From positions 1-55,032 of the IMG/VR virus record IMGVR_UViG_3300045020_000011: DNA of 55,032 bases; one strand, 5' to 3'. Below are positions 17,100 through 24,786 of this stretch, piece after piece. Made by a program: the position numbers and the translations under genes. This DNA is from a virus. Below the pieces are notes generated by a model that had not been told where the DNA came from, ran no database searches, and saw nothing but the letters and a program-made list of their open reading frames with translations. Position 1 is the first letter of the stretch. Every line of letters begins with the position of its first letter.

Positions 17100-17853
17100 A
17101 GCGACGCTCCAGGTAGTCAAGGCTCACGAACATTTCGTCAAATTCTCCATCATCAACCTCGTTAAGCACAACGACACCGCGCCAATGTTTATTTCCTTGG
17201 GGTCCCATATAGTCTTCATTATGCTCGTAACACGATCCAGCAATAATGCTTGCAATTCGTCGTCCGTCAGCACGGTATCCATATGCAACCTGTCGTCCTT
17301 GTTGGTGCCCTGCTATGCAGGACATATGCTTCTTTGTAAGAGTGAGTTGAGCGGAGCTAATAGGACGCCCGGCAACACCACTGACGAAATAGTGGCTATA
17401 AGCAACACCGTCAATAACAACAACGTCAAGATACGGGTGTACCGTCCAACCATAAGCTTCATAGTTAAGATCGCCGATTGATATAGTCCCGTCAAGCTTA
17501 GGATCACCATTAACCACCCGATCAATTCGATCTTCATGATTCCCCAGTGTCAATACCATACGTGGTTTATATTGCTTCTTACTGTTCTTACGCTGTCGTT
17601 GATTGAATTCCTCAATAGGTTCGAGCAACCGAGCCATAGCCATATGCGATGCTTCCACGTCAGCCTTATAGCGCCGACCCTCAAAAGACTTCTTACCCAC
17701 ATCATAACTTGACAGTGAGGCCATGTCGGCGAAATCTCCGATATTAACCAGTACATCAGGCTGCTGATCGACAATGTATTTGCCGATACGTTCCAGGTAA
17801 TCATAGTTTCCACCAACTTTAACTTGACAGTCAGGAATGATAAAGTGACGCAT
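17089..17853 (-). CDS. Calcineurin-like metallophosphoesterase
   Basis: The product has 254 residues. Metal-binding motifs are visible: D8 (IIPDCQ), GD at 39-40 (VNIGDFAD), GNHE at 104-107 and a late GH (SCIAGHQQG). It probably hydrolyses phosphomonoesters or phosphodiesters. In phages, enzymes of this type occur as 2',3'-cyclic phosphatases, RNA-repair or nucleotide hydrolases; I cannot say which this is. The ribosome-binding site GGAGAACAG lies at the end of the preceding gene. Confidence 0.85.
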   Translation of the reverse strand: MRHFIIPDCQVKVGGNYDYLERIGKYIVDQQPDVLVNIGDFADMASLSSYDVGKKSFEGRRYKADVEASHMAMARLLEPIEEFNQRQRKNSKKQYKPRMVLTLGNHEDRIDRVVNGDPKLDGTISIGDLNYEAYGWTVHPYLDVVVIDGVAYSHYFVSGVAGRPISSAQLTLTKKHMSCIAGHQQGRQVAYGYRADGRRIASIIAGSCYEHNEDYMGPQGNKHWRGVVVLNEVDDGEFDEMFVSLDYLERRYGK

Positions 17854-17858
17854 TTTGT

Positions 17859-18050
17859 TTACTGTTCTCCGTCAGGTAACTCGTGTATGTCATGCAGTTC
17901 ATGGGTTTGTGTACTCAAGAAGGGACTGTCGTGTGTTGCGAAGATGGCATCCAATCCACACTCGATTACAAAAGCCAACTCGGCCCCCTCAAGGATTCCT
18001 TGGAAGACTACGCTTCCGTCTGCTCGCTCAACTACCTTTTTGATTTGCAC
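17859..18050 (-). CDS. Small protein, GTG start (63 aa)
   Basis: The start codon is GTG at 18050, immediately after the TAA of the endonuclease gene (TAAGTG). The 63-residue acidic protein contains GSVVFQGILEGAELAFVIECG. No family is recognised. It lies between the endonuclease I and phosphoesterase genes in one operon. Confidence 0.66.
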   Translation of the reverse strand: MQIKKVVERADGSVVFQGILEGAELAFVIECGLDAIFATHDSPFLSTQTHELHDIHELPDGEQ

Positions 18051-18419
18051 TTATTTAAGCCACTCCGCAGGAATACCCCTCTCAAGAGTTGTCCATTCGT
18101 ATCCATGTTCTTCGGCCCACATGGCGTAGGTCGTCTTAGATACCTTATTGAGTTTCAGATTAGGGTTTTGGAATATGAAGTAGATTTTAATCTCGGGGTG
18201 TTGTTCTTTTATGTGTAGGTGCTTGGCCCTATCACTTGCCCGAAACAAACCTTTCGTTTCAATATACACGTTTTCTTTTACTTTGAAGTCAGGTGTATAG
18301 TGATGCTCTACCGTGTAGCTTATGCGGTCTGGTTCATACGTTACCTTCGGCATCAAATCCGAAGCCCGCTTCTCCAGTCCCGACCTGAAGCCGGTAGGTA
18401 CAGTTCGTCGTCGTCTCAT
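18051..18419 (-). CDS. Endodeoxyribonuclease I (Holliday-junction resolvase), T7 gp3-like
   Basis: The product has 122 residues. The PD-(D/E)xK active site is clear: E16 (RSGLEKR), D44 (HHYTPDF), E54 and K56 (YIETKG), with the same ten-residue D-to-E spacing as T7 endonuclease I (D55, E65, K67). The conserved FRASDRAKHLHIKEQHP and NPNLKLNKVSKTTYAMWAEEHG segments follow. It should resolve branched DNA before packaging and help degrade host DNA. The first 86 bases overlap the 3' end of the exonuclease gene in another frame. Confidence 0.92.
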   Translation of the reverse strand: MRRRRTVPTGFRSGLEKRASDLMPKVTYEPDRISYTVEHHYTPDFKVKENVYIETKGLFRASDRAKHLHIKEQHPEIKIYFIFQNPNLKLNKVSKTTYAMWAEEHGYEWTTLERGIPAEWLK

Positions 18420-19089
18420 CCGGTGGTTGCCACATCCTCCCTTCTTGTCGTAGGATAAATAGGAGTTGTGCGTTCAAATGCATTTCCTCAAGTCGTTCAG
18501 GCCCGTACATGGCCTTGCACACTTCGTACATATCCAATTCGGTTTGGAGATCGTTAATGGCACGGGCGGACTTTACTGGTCCGATCCCACCGATCCCACT
18601 AATATTGTCAGTAGTATCACCAGTGAGAAGGCTACGGTAGAGACTACGGAGGCCCTCCAAAGGAGAAACAAGACTGCGTTCATTCTTCCTCCAGTTATAA
18701 TGATAACCTGGAATCTGTTTTAAGTCTTTGTCGATAGAGCAGATAACAGTCGTTCCAAACTCTTCGCTACACTGTTCAATTCCAAGACGGTCATCTGCCT
18801 CGTAGCCATCAGTGAGTGTAGCTCCCCAAGCCGTGATGAGATAAGCTCTCGAATCTTCGAGGTACTGTGGCTTAACTTTATCCTTTCGGTTGGCTTTATA
18901 CTCTGGGTAGATTTCATATCGGAAGTTGTTACTGCCGGTTAGCACAGCGAGGTATGAGTCGCTGTCAGTAGTCTCGATAATACGCTTCATTAGCTGATCG
19001 ATATCTTCCTGACAAGCGGCCCATGAGAACTCGGCATTATACGCTGCGCAACTAAAGCCTACAATGTCAGCATCAATTAGAGCCTTCAA
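18334..19089 (-). CDS. 5'-3' exonuclease (FEN/T7 gp6-like)
   Basis: This 251-residue member of the flap/5'-exonuclease family shows clustered acidic metal ligands in ALIDADIVGF (D6, D8), GYEADDRLG, CSIDKDLKQIPG and LLTGDTTDNISGIGGIGPVKS, the last being the helix-hairpin-helix DNA-binding motif. It probably removes RNA primers and digests host DNA. After the family-typical MWQPP end, about 28 residues are encoded by sequence shared with the endonuclease gene. It is the first of the two nuclease genes in the operon. Confidence 0.9.
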   Translation of the reverse strand: MKALIDADIVGFSCAAYNAEFSWAACQEDIDQLMKRIIETTDSDSYLAVLTGSNNFRYEIYPEYKANRKDKVKPQYLEDSRAYLITAWGATLTDGYEADDRLGIEQCSEEFGTTVICSIDKDLKQIPGYHYNWRKNERSLVSPLEGLRSLYRSLLTGDTTDNISGIGGIGPVKSARAINDLQTELDMYEVCKAMYGPERLEEMHLNAQLLFILRQEGRMWQPPDETTTNCTYRLQVGTGEAGFGFDAEGNV

Positions 19090-19389
19090 TCATTCATCCT
19101 GGTTTATTTCAACATGCATCGGTGGAAAGGCATCACCATTGACTCCCATCTTTACATCTTCGTATGGTGCTGCCATCCTTCGGTAGAACTCCATCTTGGC
19201 ACACTCCAGAACTCCAACAGCCGAATTCATGGCGTTGTACCGTTGTGCAAATGCGGCAGACAACAGACGGGTTACGATGTAGTTACACATCCCCGCCTTG
19301 TCGTCTGGAGCCACAAATGACAATGATTGAATGAGTTCCGCGAGAGTGTCGTCTACCTTTGCACGTTCTTCACGGGCAATGTATGGCAT
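19090..19389 (-). CDS. Conserved phage protein, DUF6899-like
   Basis: This 99-residue protein has the pattern MPYIAREERAKVD, then MCNYIVTRLLSAA, then AVGVLECAKMEFYRRMAAPYED. This pattern is common in small phage proteins near replication genes; I recall it as DUF6899, from memory only. Function is unknown. It starts two bases after the next gene's stop region and abuts the exonuclease start. Confidence 0.75.
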   Translation of the reverse strand: MPYIAREERAKVDDTLAELIQSLSFVAPDDKAGMCNYIVTRLLSAAFAQRYNAMNSAVGVLECAKMEFYRRMAAPYEDVKMGVNGDAFPPMHVEINQDE

Positions 19390-19391
19390 AG

Positions 19392-19610
19392 TTACTCAGC
19401 CTTCGGTGCCTCGGCAGCAACAGGAGCAGCGGGGGCTTCAGCGGCCTTCGGAGCCGCGTCAGGAGCCGGAGTACCCGTCACAGCAGTCGTGCTATCGACA
19501 TGGGCTGAGAACAGCGTGTCGAGCTTGCTTTCGATTGCAGCAAGGCGCGATTGGAGAGCCGTGAATGCGTTCTTAACGTCAGTCTTGAAAGTCGAGAAAA
19601 AAGAGAACAT
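19392..19610 (-). CDS. Small Ala/Pro-rich protein with N-terminal helix (72 aa)
   Basis: The frame extends upstream to 19763, but that overlaps the SSB gene. The ATG at 19610 has an ideal AAAGGA site seven bases upstream, so I use it. The product begins MFSFFSTFKTDVKNAF, contains a short coiled-coil (LQSRLAAIESKLDTLF) and ends in a repetitive Ala/Pro/Glu tail. No function can be assigned. Confidence 0.7.
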   Translation of the reverse strand: MFSFFSTFKTDVKNAFTALQSRLAAIESKLDTLFSAHVDSTTAVTGTPAPDAAPKAAEAPAAPVAAEAPKAE

Positions 19611-19650
19611 GTCGTATCCTTTATAGATGATTACTAGGGTTTCAAATGTT

Positions 19651-20226
19651 TTAGAAAGGGATATCTTCGTCCAGAGATTCGATATCTTTGGAAGCAACTT
19701 CTTGACAGGAATTGCGAGTACAGCTATCCAGGACGTAACCTTCAAAATACTTTGCCAGTTCAATTATATCCTCCCGCTTCGGGGCAGTTTTGGCACCCAC
19801 GGAGAGGGTTGCCACAGCATTCGCTAGACTTGACTGACGGATGATGTACACTTGCTTCTTGGCTCGTTCCTCCGGCGTTTCCCAATTGCCCTTGGCGGGT
19901 GCAGTGCTTGCACTTGAATTGCCACGGCCAGCCGAAGAGGTAGCACCCGCGTCTGCCGCAGGCTGTGCAACTGTACCCTTCGTTACCTTTACCCAATCGT
20001 TGTACCCCGCAGTGTTCTTAACCACTTCCACATCAAAGATCGTGGTAGGTGTTGCTGTAGCCAGCGTCTTAAAAGAATCGGCCTGTACGCCGAAGTCAAA
20101 CAGCTTCTTCGACTCTACCTTGCCTTGAAAGGTCAAGTTCTTGTATGCTACTTCCAGGACTTGCATGGGCTTGCCCTTGCTGTTGGTCTGGGTCGTAACT
20201 TGGTTGCTCAAAAGTTGAATCTGCAA
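19651..20226 (-). CDS. ssb: Single-stranded DNA-binding protein, TTG start
   Basis: The product has 191 residues. The start is TTG at 20226, with AGGAG six bases upstream; no ATG is available. The N-terminal ~90 residues suit an OB fold (VLEVAYKNLTFQGKVESKKLFDFG), followed by a Gly/Ser/Ala linker and a second conserved helix region. The protein ends in DEDIPF (186-191), the acidic tip through which SSBs recruit replication partners. It has its own promoter inside the end of the polymerase gene. Confidence 0.85.
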   Translation of the reverse strand: MQIQLLSNQVTTQTNSKGKPMQVLEVAYKNLTFQGKVESKKLFDFGVQADSFKTLATATPTTIFDVEVVKNTAGYNDWVKVTKGTVAQPAADAGATSSAGRGNSSASTAPAKGNWETPEERAKKQVYIIRQSSLANAVATLSVGAKTAPKREDIIELAKYFEGYVLDSCTRNSCQEVASKDIESLDEDIPF

Positions 20227-20253
20227 TGTGCTCTCCTAGTGTTGATATATAAT

Positions 20254-20282
20254 ATCTTATGCATACTTGAAGCCTCTGTCAA
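20254..20282 (-). promoter_or_regulatory. Sigma70-type promoter for ssb
   Basis: On the minus strand TTGACA (20282-20277) is followed by exactly 17 bases and TAAGAT (20259-20254), then an AT-rich stretch. It overlaps the last codons of the polymerase C-terminal gene and lies about 30 bases upstream of the ssb TTG. It shares its -35, spacing and -10 with three other promoters in the window. Confidence 0.82.
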
Positions 20283-20988
20283 CCTTTTTCATGTTCAGCA
20301 TGTCAGGGCCGACCTTGACCTCTCCGGCCAACGGTACATTCCACCCACACTTGAACACAAGGTTGAGGTTGTCAACAAGATCGTCAAACACGTCGTACAT
20401 CAGGTCAACCACCTGTGAGACATATTTCTTTGGTGCATCTACGACAATAGAATCGTGGACGGTCGAGATTAAAAAGACCGGTAAACCAAGCGAACGAAGA
20501 CGCCTCGCGAAGCTTATGCGGGCAATCATCATAACATCGGCACCAGTACCCTGTACCGGATAGTTTGTTAGCACTGTCCACGGAATCTTTACGTTTCCCC
20601 AATTGTCCCTCCCCAGAGGTATGCTCCATTGTCTTCCGGTTGGTCCCGTAATTGGTTCACCCCGTACCACGCTTTGACTCCACGCCACATGACATTCATG
20701 AATTCCTGCGTACTTAGCAAAGAACTTACGCCCAACTTCGTCCCAGTACTTGGGGTCGGTGGAGACGTGCATAAACGCCGGATCATTTGCAAAGCTGAAT
20801 CCACTTCCTCGGAATATTGTTCGGAAGAGATATATCTTTGCAATGAGTCTAGATGGTAGTTCAAAAGCCTTTTCGTTGAGCGAGTGCGTATCTTGGCCTT
20901 GCTTAACCTCCGTGATCCCAACTTGGTCTTGGCTAAGCTGGAGGATGGTACGCCATTCGAGTTGACTTGCATCACATGCGATAAGCAT
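20257..20988 (-). CDS. Family A DNA polymerase, C-terminal palm/fingers fragment
   Basis: The 243 residues hold all three polymerase motifs: motif A ACDASQLEWR (D6, Q9, E11), motif B RLIAKIYLFRTIF (R47, K51, F55) and motif C VHDS (H178, D179, S180). The fragment is in the same frame as the preceding gene: ...FND, TAA, ATG... with no base between stop and start, so a single TAA codon breaks one polymerase gene. A weak AGTAGG lies 12 bases upstream of the ATG. Either two polypeptides assemble, or the stop is read through, or it is a mutation or sequence error. Confidence 0.85.
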   Translation of the reverse strand: MLIACDASQLEWRTILQLSQDQVGITEVKQGQDTHSLNEKAFELPSRLIAKIYLFRTIFRGSGFSFANDPAFMHVSTDPKYWDEVGRKFFAKYAGIHECHVAWSQSVVRGEPITGPTGRQWSIPLGRDNWGNVKIPWTVLTNYPVQGTGADVMMIARISFARRLRSLGLPVFLISTVHDSIVVDAPKKYVSQVVDLMYDVFDDLVDNLNLVFKCGWNVPLAGEVKVGPDMLNMKKVDRGFKYA

Positions 20989-22128
20989 TTAGTCATTGAA
21001 CCTACTTATGAAGATGTCTTGAGCGGCTCCGTCGAGATTCTGGAGGTTGGGGTTGCTGCTGCTGAGGCGACCGGTTTGTGCCACGCACTGGTTGAATTGT
21101 CCGTGCAACATTCCCTGCTCCCAGTTGCCATTGACATTTGCATTAAGTAACCCTCGATACGTCTTAGTGAGTAGAGAATCGAGTCTAACTTGTCGTTGGA
21201 TAAGCTCGATGATTCGCTTAGTAGCTCCTCGGGGACGCAGTTTAAGAAGAGTGTCTGCATTTGTCGCAAATACTCCTGGCTTTTTAAGCTCAGAACCTCG
21301 AAGGGGTTCGACCAGTCTAGGGAGTTCGTGTCCAATTTCTACCTTTTTATATTTTGGTTGTCCTGCTCGTTCACCTGTTTTGAAGAACCCAATATGCTCC
21401 TGACCTTCTGTCGTAATAGTCCCGCCATACAGAAAGGCAGACAACTGATCCCCAGACCCAAAATTAATAGGGATGCCAGGGTATATTCCAGATAGTTCAT
21501 CCGTGATCTGTTTAATCTCCTGTTCAATCTCTTGAGCGCGTTTATCACAAACCTCATGATCAAACCGAATCCCATTCCATTCCATTTCCTCAAGTATCAG
21601 TAGGTCCATGCACTGTAGGCGACACAATCGTTTCTGCTGCGGTGACATACACTCCTGTTGGCGTTGATACAAGCTCAACGTTAAGCGAGCGTCTTGTTCC
21701 GCATACTCTGCAAGTTCGTTCCAGGGTATGTCCTCCGTTTGGATTCCATTCTTCCAATACTTCTCCGCAATCACATCGATCTTGGTTCCTAAACCATAAC
21801 GTGCGCAAGATTCGTCCAGGCTTGGATATCTCCATGTTTGGTTACTCAGGATGAACTCTGCGACTTGGCAGCACCAGATTGGTTTGTCTCCCCAATCGAC
21901 TCCGAGTTTTCTAAGAACGTGGAGGTCGTATTTGAAATTGAAGCCAACGAGAATATCAGCCTGTCCAACTCGATTCGCAAGTTCAGCAATTGAGTTCTCG
22001 TCTGTCTTAGCTGCTCCCGTGTCTTTACTAGATGCCCAAGAATAGCAAATGTTTTTGAATCGTCTGTCAAAGGGATTCCCCTTATTCCATGTGTTGTTTT
22101 CAGTATCAATCGCTAGAGCATTAGACAT
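20989..22128 (-). CDS. Family A DNA polymerase, N-terminal proofreading exonuclease/thumb fragment
   Basis: The 379 residues contain a DnaQ-like 3'-5' exonuclease: D8 and E10 (AIDTEN), N64 with D68 (NFKYDLHVL) and Y142 with D146 (YAEQDARLT). They continue into the polymerase thumb and the TGRLSSSNPNLQN motif (352-364) that precedes motif A. The frame ends at TAA 20989-20991 just before motif A, which is on the next fragment. Exonuclease activity alone is possible; DNA synthesis needs the second piece. The start overlaps the upstream small gene by eight bases. Confidence 0.87.
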   Translation of the reverse strand: MSNALAIDTENNTWNKGNPFDRRFKNICYSWASSKDTGAAKTDENSIAELANRVGQADILVGFNFKYDLHVLRKLGVDWGDKPIWCCQVAEFILSNQTWRYPSLDESCARYGLGTKIDVIAEKYWKNGIQTEDIPWNELAEYAEQDARLTLSLYQRQQECMSPQQKRLCRLQCMDLLILEEMEWNGIRFDHEVCDKRAQEIEQEIKQITDELSGIYPGIPINFGSGDQLSAFLYGGTITTEGQEHIGFFKTGERAGQPKYKKVEIGHELPRLVEPLRGSELKKPGVFATNADTLLKLRPRGATKRIIELIQRQVRLDSLLTKTYRGLLNANVNGNWEQGMLHGQFNQCVAQTGRLSSSNPNLQNLDGAAQDIFISRFND

Positions 22129-22312
22129 AGTGCATGGTTACTGCAACAGAAAAGGTGATACCCTTAATCTCTCTCTCCTGCATATCAAGGTTGTACCCCT
22201 CAGCGTTACCCACAGCCGTCTCAAGGTCATCGAACACAGCGACAGGCAGAGCCGTGCCAGTTACATCATCGGTGCGCATCACCACATAAACCTGCGTAGC
22301 CTTGTAGCTCAT
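22121..22312 (-). CDS. Small protein of unknown function (63 aa)
   Basis: The ATG at 22312 is preceded by GGGAGG with good spacing and overlaps the upstream stop (ATGA); a longer frame lacks a site. The product (MSYKATQVYVVMRTDDVTG...) looks like a compact alpha/beta domain with a VFDDLETAVGNAEGY helix, similar in layout to its upstream neighbour. It overlaps the polymerase start by eight bases. Confidence 0.7.
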   Translation of the reverse strand: MSYKATQVYVVMRTDDVTGTALPVAVFDDLETAVGNAEGYNLDMQEREIKGITFSVAVTMHYV

Positions 22313-22467
22313 TGTACCTCCCACTCATGAAGTTCGTAATAGAGTCCGTCCGGTGCTTCGGCTTCCTTCGGTGCCATATATTCCTCAGCCTTGTCCTGAG
22401 TATCAAACACTGCGATGATCTCTTCCCCTTCGTAGGCATACCATTTGGTAACGATAAAGACCTTCAT
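22309..22467 (-). CDS. Small protein of unknown function (52 aa)
   Basis: The start is the ATG at 22467 with AGAAAGA upstream, in an ATGA overlap with the zinc-ribbon gene. MKVFIVTKWYAYEGEEIIAVFDTQDKAEEYM has the strand-strand-helix layout shared with the next gene (VYVV... VAVFDDLETA), so the two could be distant paralogues. Function is unknown. Confidence 0.7.
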   Translation of the reverse strand: MKVFIVTKWYAYEGEEIIAVFDTQDKAEEYMAPKEAEAPDGLYYELHEWEVQ

Positions 22468-22631
22468 AGTTCTTTCTCCTCTGTCCAGCCACAAGTTTTA
22501 CAGGTACGGCGTTGATAAATATATCCGGCACTTGGTTGCCATTGGTTGTCATTCTTAGCACCGCAATGCTCACACCTCCAAGTAAACTCTACAGGGTTAG
22601 TCTTAAATCGTTTCAGGAAATTAAAGATCAC
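22464..22631 (-). CDS. Small zinc-ribbon protein, GTG start (55 aa)
   Basis: I chose the GTG at 22631 because GGGAG lies five to nine bases upstream; the longer frame starts deep in the helicase gene. The product has CEHC (about 20-23) and CKTC (about 45-48) with a QW...YIYQRR core, a typical four-cysteine zinc ribbon. It overlaps the helicase end by 11 bases. The role is unknown; small zinc ribbons near replication genes are frequent in phages. Confidence 0.72.
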   Translation of the reverse strand: MIFNFLKRFKTNPVEFTWRCEHCGAKNDNQWQPSAGYIYQRRTCKTCGWTEEKEL

Positions 22632-23844
22632 GGTATCTCCCAACCATAGGTTCAATCAAAGTTTCCCACCGATCATGACGCTTCTGTGGGTCTGTATCTT
22701 CATCACCAGGAAGCTTGTTCTTACTCAGATGCATAAAGCGTAGATTGTCATAGCCAACATCGTTCACCTTTCCGATACCAAGAATCCAGTCCGCCTCAGC
22801 TTGTTTGCTTGTTTTGGCGTTAGCAACATTGGCCATAGATAGCCAACGCTGGCCTTCACCCGACCCATCTGCTTGGCATACCCCAATGATAGGACAATGT
22901 TCTTTCGCAAGTTCACGAGCCCAGATGTAAATGGAACCCAATCGAAGGTCTTCCCGGTCGTTATCAAACCCTTTGATCTTATCGATTTGATCGAACACAA
23001 CGAGAGACGGTTCATACTTAGCACAGAGTTTTTCGACTTGACTCTGCGTGATGCTTGCGCTGTCCACAAGTTTGATCTTACCTTGGGTTGCTTCATGATA
23101 ACGTTTCCTATTCCCTTCCAGGTCTGAGTACAGTTGAGTGAGGTCCAACCCCAAAGCTGCTTGGTAGCAGCGCAGCATTACTTCTGTTCCGACTTGCTCG
23201 TTGTTGAGCCAGAGTATTGGGCGTGCGCATTGTGAAGCCATATGAGTAACTTCACTTGCCAGGAAAGTGGTTTTCCCTGTTTCTGGTCGAGCAAATACGA
23301 ATCCAAAGTTCCCTTTACGAATGGACCCAAGAGCTTTATTGAGAGAGTTAAGACGCCATCGAAGACCTTCCACACTACGACTTGCATTAACAAGCTCAAC
23401 GAGGTCATCACTAACGAAATCAGCTTCACCTTCACCATCATCTACCTCTATTGGTTTACCTAGTTCTGTGTACTTATCCAGTATCTTTTCGACACTGGTT
23501 CGACCTTCGGCTGCTTCATATGCTTCAAGGGACAACTCACGCAGTAACCGAATCTGCCTGAGACTACCGATCAACTTCGCAATGCTTTCTTCGTTTGCTT
23601 CGTTCTTCTTGAGGTTGTCAAATACGCCTTGGAAGAACTCAAGGTCTCGCCGGTTTACAGAGAAGTACAGATTGGAAAGATCGTCTACTGACAGATCGGC
23701 ACTGTCTTCTTGCTTGAAGTGTGCGTCGATTGTACGGACGATGCCTTGGAGGTCCTTACTAAAATCAGAGACCTCTAGTTGGTTCCTGTGCTTATTGTAA
23801 TTGTCCTTGCTGAGAAGGAGTTTCAGTATGGAAATGTCCACCAT
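22621..23844 (-). CDS. DnaB-like replicative DNA helicase
   Basis: The product has 407 residues. The N-terminal ~130 residues are helical; the RecA-type motor follows. Walker A is RPETGKTT (186-193), Walker B is LVVFDQID (D285), and GVCQADGSGEGQ fits the DnaB H3/sensor region. Unlike T7 gp4 it has no fused primase; the primase is a separate gene at 26678-27439. It unwinds DNA 5'-3' at the fork. Its start is overlapped by 53 bases by an HNH gene. Confidence 0.92.
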   Translation of the reverse strand: MVDISILKLLLSKDNYNKHRNQLEVSDFSKDLQGIVRTIDAHFKQEDSADLSVDDLSNLYFSVNRRDLEFFQGVFDNLKKNEANEESIAKLIGSLRQIRLLRELSLEAYEAAEGRTSVEKILDKYTELGKPIEVDDGEGEADFVSDDLVELVNASRSVEGLRWRLNSLNKALGSIRKGNFGFVFARPETGKTTFLASEVTHMASQCARPILWLNNEQVGTEVMLRCYQAALGLDLTQLYSDLEGNRKRYHEATQGKIKLVDSASITQSQVEKLCAKYEPSLVVFDQIDKIKGFDNDREDLRLGSIYIWARELAKEHCPIIGVCQADGSGEGQRWLSMANVANAKTSKQAEADWILGIGKVNDVGYDNLRFMHLSKNKLPGDEDTDPQKRHDRWETLIEPMVGRYRDL

Positions 23845-24250
23845 ATATTTTTAATATTCCATTAGCAAATGCGATTAATTGTTCTGGTGTGGCATTTGAT
23901 TTCATCTGGTTTGCTAAATGGGAGATAATCTGAATGTTATCTCTAGTGTAAGCTTTGCTGGAATCAATACGGTCAATTGAGGCGTTAGACCACACATGCC
24001 CCCGGCCCGTGATGTTTGTCAGCTTGCAACCCAGATATGGACAGTACTCAGGAATCACAATATCCTCTTTCGTAATCTCAAAATCAATACCACGTTTCTT
24101 AGCGCGGGATTTGGCTGAGATTACCAAGCGGTTTGCTTGATCCTTTGCACGATGCTTGCGTGAAGCTATTAGATTTCTCTCTCGATACTTATCTTTATTA
24201 GCGTGATAATAATCAAGATGGTATTTTTTCTTCTTCTGTGTATCTATCAT
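23792..24250 (-). CDS. HNH-type (His-Me) homing endonuclease
   Basis: The product has 152 residues. After a basic helical N-terminus (ASRKHRAKDQANRL), the core is PEYCPYLGCKLTN, then SNASIDRIDSSKAYTRDNIQIISHLANQMK, a common phage free-standing HNH-like nuclease pattern. Its 3' end overlaps the helicase start by 53 bases. Such genes usually spread by cutting alleles that lack them. A second, degenerate HNH-like gene precedes it. Confidence 0.8.
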   Translation of the reverse strand: MIDTQKKKKYHLDYYHANKDKYRERNLIASRKHRAKDQANRLVISAKSRAKKRGIDFEITKEDIVIPEYCPYLGCKLTNITGRGHVWSNASIDRIDSSKAYTRDNIQIISHLANQMKSNATPEQLIAFANGILKIYGGHFHTETPSQQGQLQ

Positions 24251-24677
24251 CGATCAAGACCTTGTTTGTAATGAATTCTTCTAGGGCTTGTTTTACCTGA
24301 GCTTTAGTAAACTGTGCTCGTCGAACTACTTTACTCCGGTGGACTACTGGAGTGGGGTTATTCAACTTCTCGTTGTTACTCCGATAGGTTGCCAGCATTT
24401 CTCTCTGTGTTGTTAGCTTTAGATTCTCCCATTTGAGGTTAAGAGAGTTACCGTCTTTGAATCCGATTGGTTGGTCAGGTATCTCACCAGTCATGAAATA
24501 CCATGCAATTTTAGTACAGGATATTTTATAATCCTTAAATGTAACTACTCGATAACCTCTTGTTGAGGTAGTACCTGCAAGGTGTTGTCTACCTTTCTTT
24601 GCTACTAACCAAAGGAAGTTACCAGAATCAGGTTCATAAACCAACTGCTCTTTTAGTTCTTCTAAAATCTCTTTCAT
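24213..24677 (-). CDS. Degenerate HNH-like protein
   Basis: I use the ATG at 24677, the first in the frame downstream of promoters and leader; a TTG at 24710 is less likely. The 154 residues follow the layout of phage HNH proteins (LVYEPDSGNFLWL... GYRVVTFKDYKISCTKIAWYFMTGEIP... GFKDGNSLNLKWENLKLTT). However, the usual DH pair before DGN is GF here and the H of the HRLAW motif is replaced (TKIAW). It is therefore probably catalytically inactive, possibly a DNA-binding remnant. Confidence 0.7.
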   Translation of the reverse strand: MKEILEELKEQLVYEPDSGNFLWLVAKKGRQHLAGTTSTRGYRVVTFKDYKISCTKIAWYFMTGEIPDQPIGFKDGNSLNLKWENLKLTTQREMLATYRSNNEKLNNPTPVVHRSKVVRRAQFTKAQVKQALEEFITNKVLIDDRYTEEEKIPS

Positions 24678-24698
24678 TATATTTATAGATATGCAGGG

Positions 24699-24736
24699 AA
24701 GAGAAAACAAACTAAGAGAGCCTTGCGACTCTCTCT
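24699..24736 (-). terminator. Leader hairpin with T-rich tail (attenuator-like)
   Basis: Read on the minus strand, AGAGAG and CTCTCT form a stem around a loop with TCGCAAGG, followed by TTAGTTTGTTTTCT. It lies only about 15-20 bases after the expected start of the transcript from the 24758-24786 promoter and before the first gene. It may be a partial terminator or an attenuator for the replication genes. Confidence 0.6.
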
Positions 24737-24757
24737 AAAAGAAAAGAGAAGATATAG

Positions 24758-24786
24758 ATCTTATGCTATCTTAGAGGGTCTGTCAA
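24758..24786 (-). promoter_or_regulatory. Sigma70-type promoter for the replication operon
   Basis: TTGACA (24786-24781), 17 bases, TAAGAT (24763-24758) on the minus strand. The 16 bases TAAGATAGCATAAGAT ending at the -10 are identical in the 42.2-kb leftward promoter. It points into the HNH, helicase and polymerase genes. Confidence 0.88.

Noticed and set aside
20989-20991. Genetic code change that reads TAA as sense
   Set aside because: Many genes here use TAA as their true stop with well-placed next genes, so a general reassignment is unlikely.
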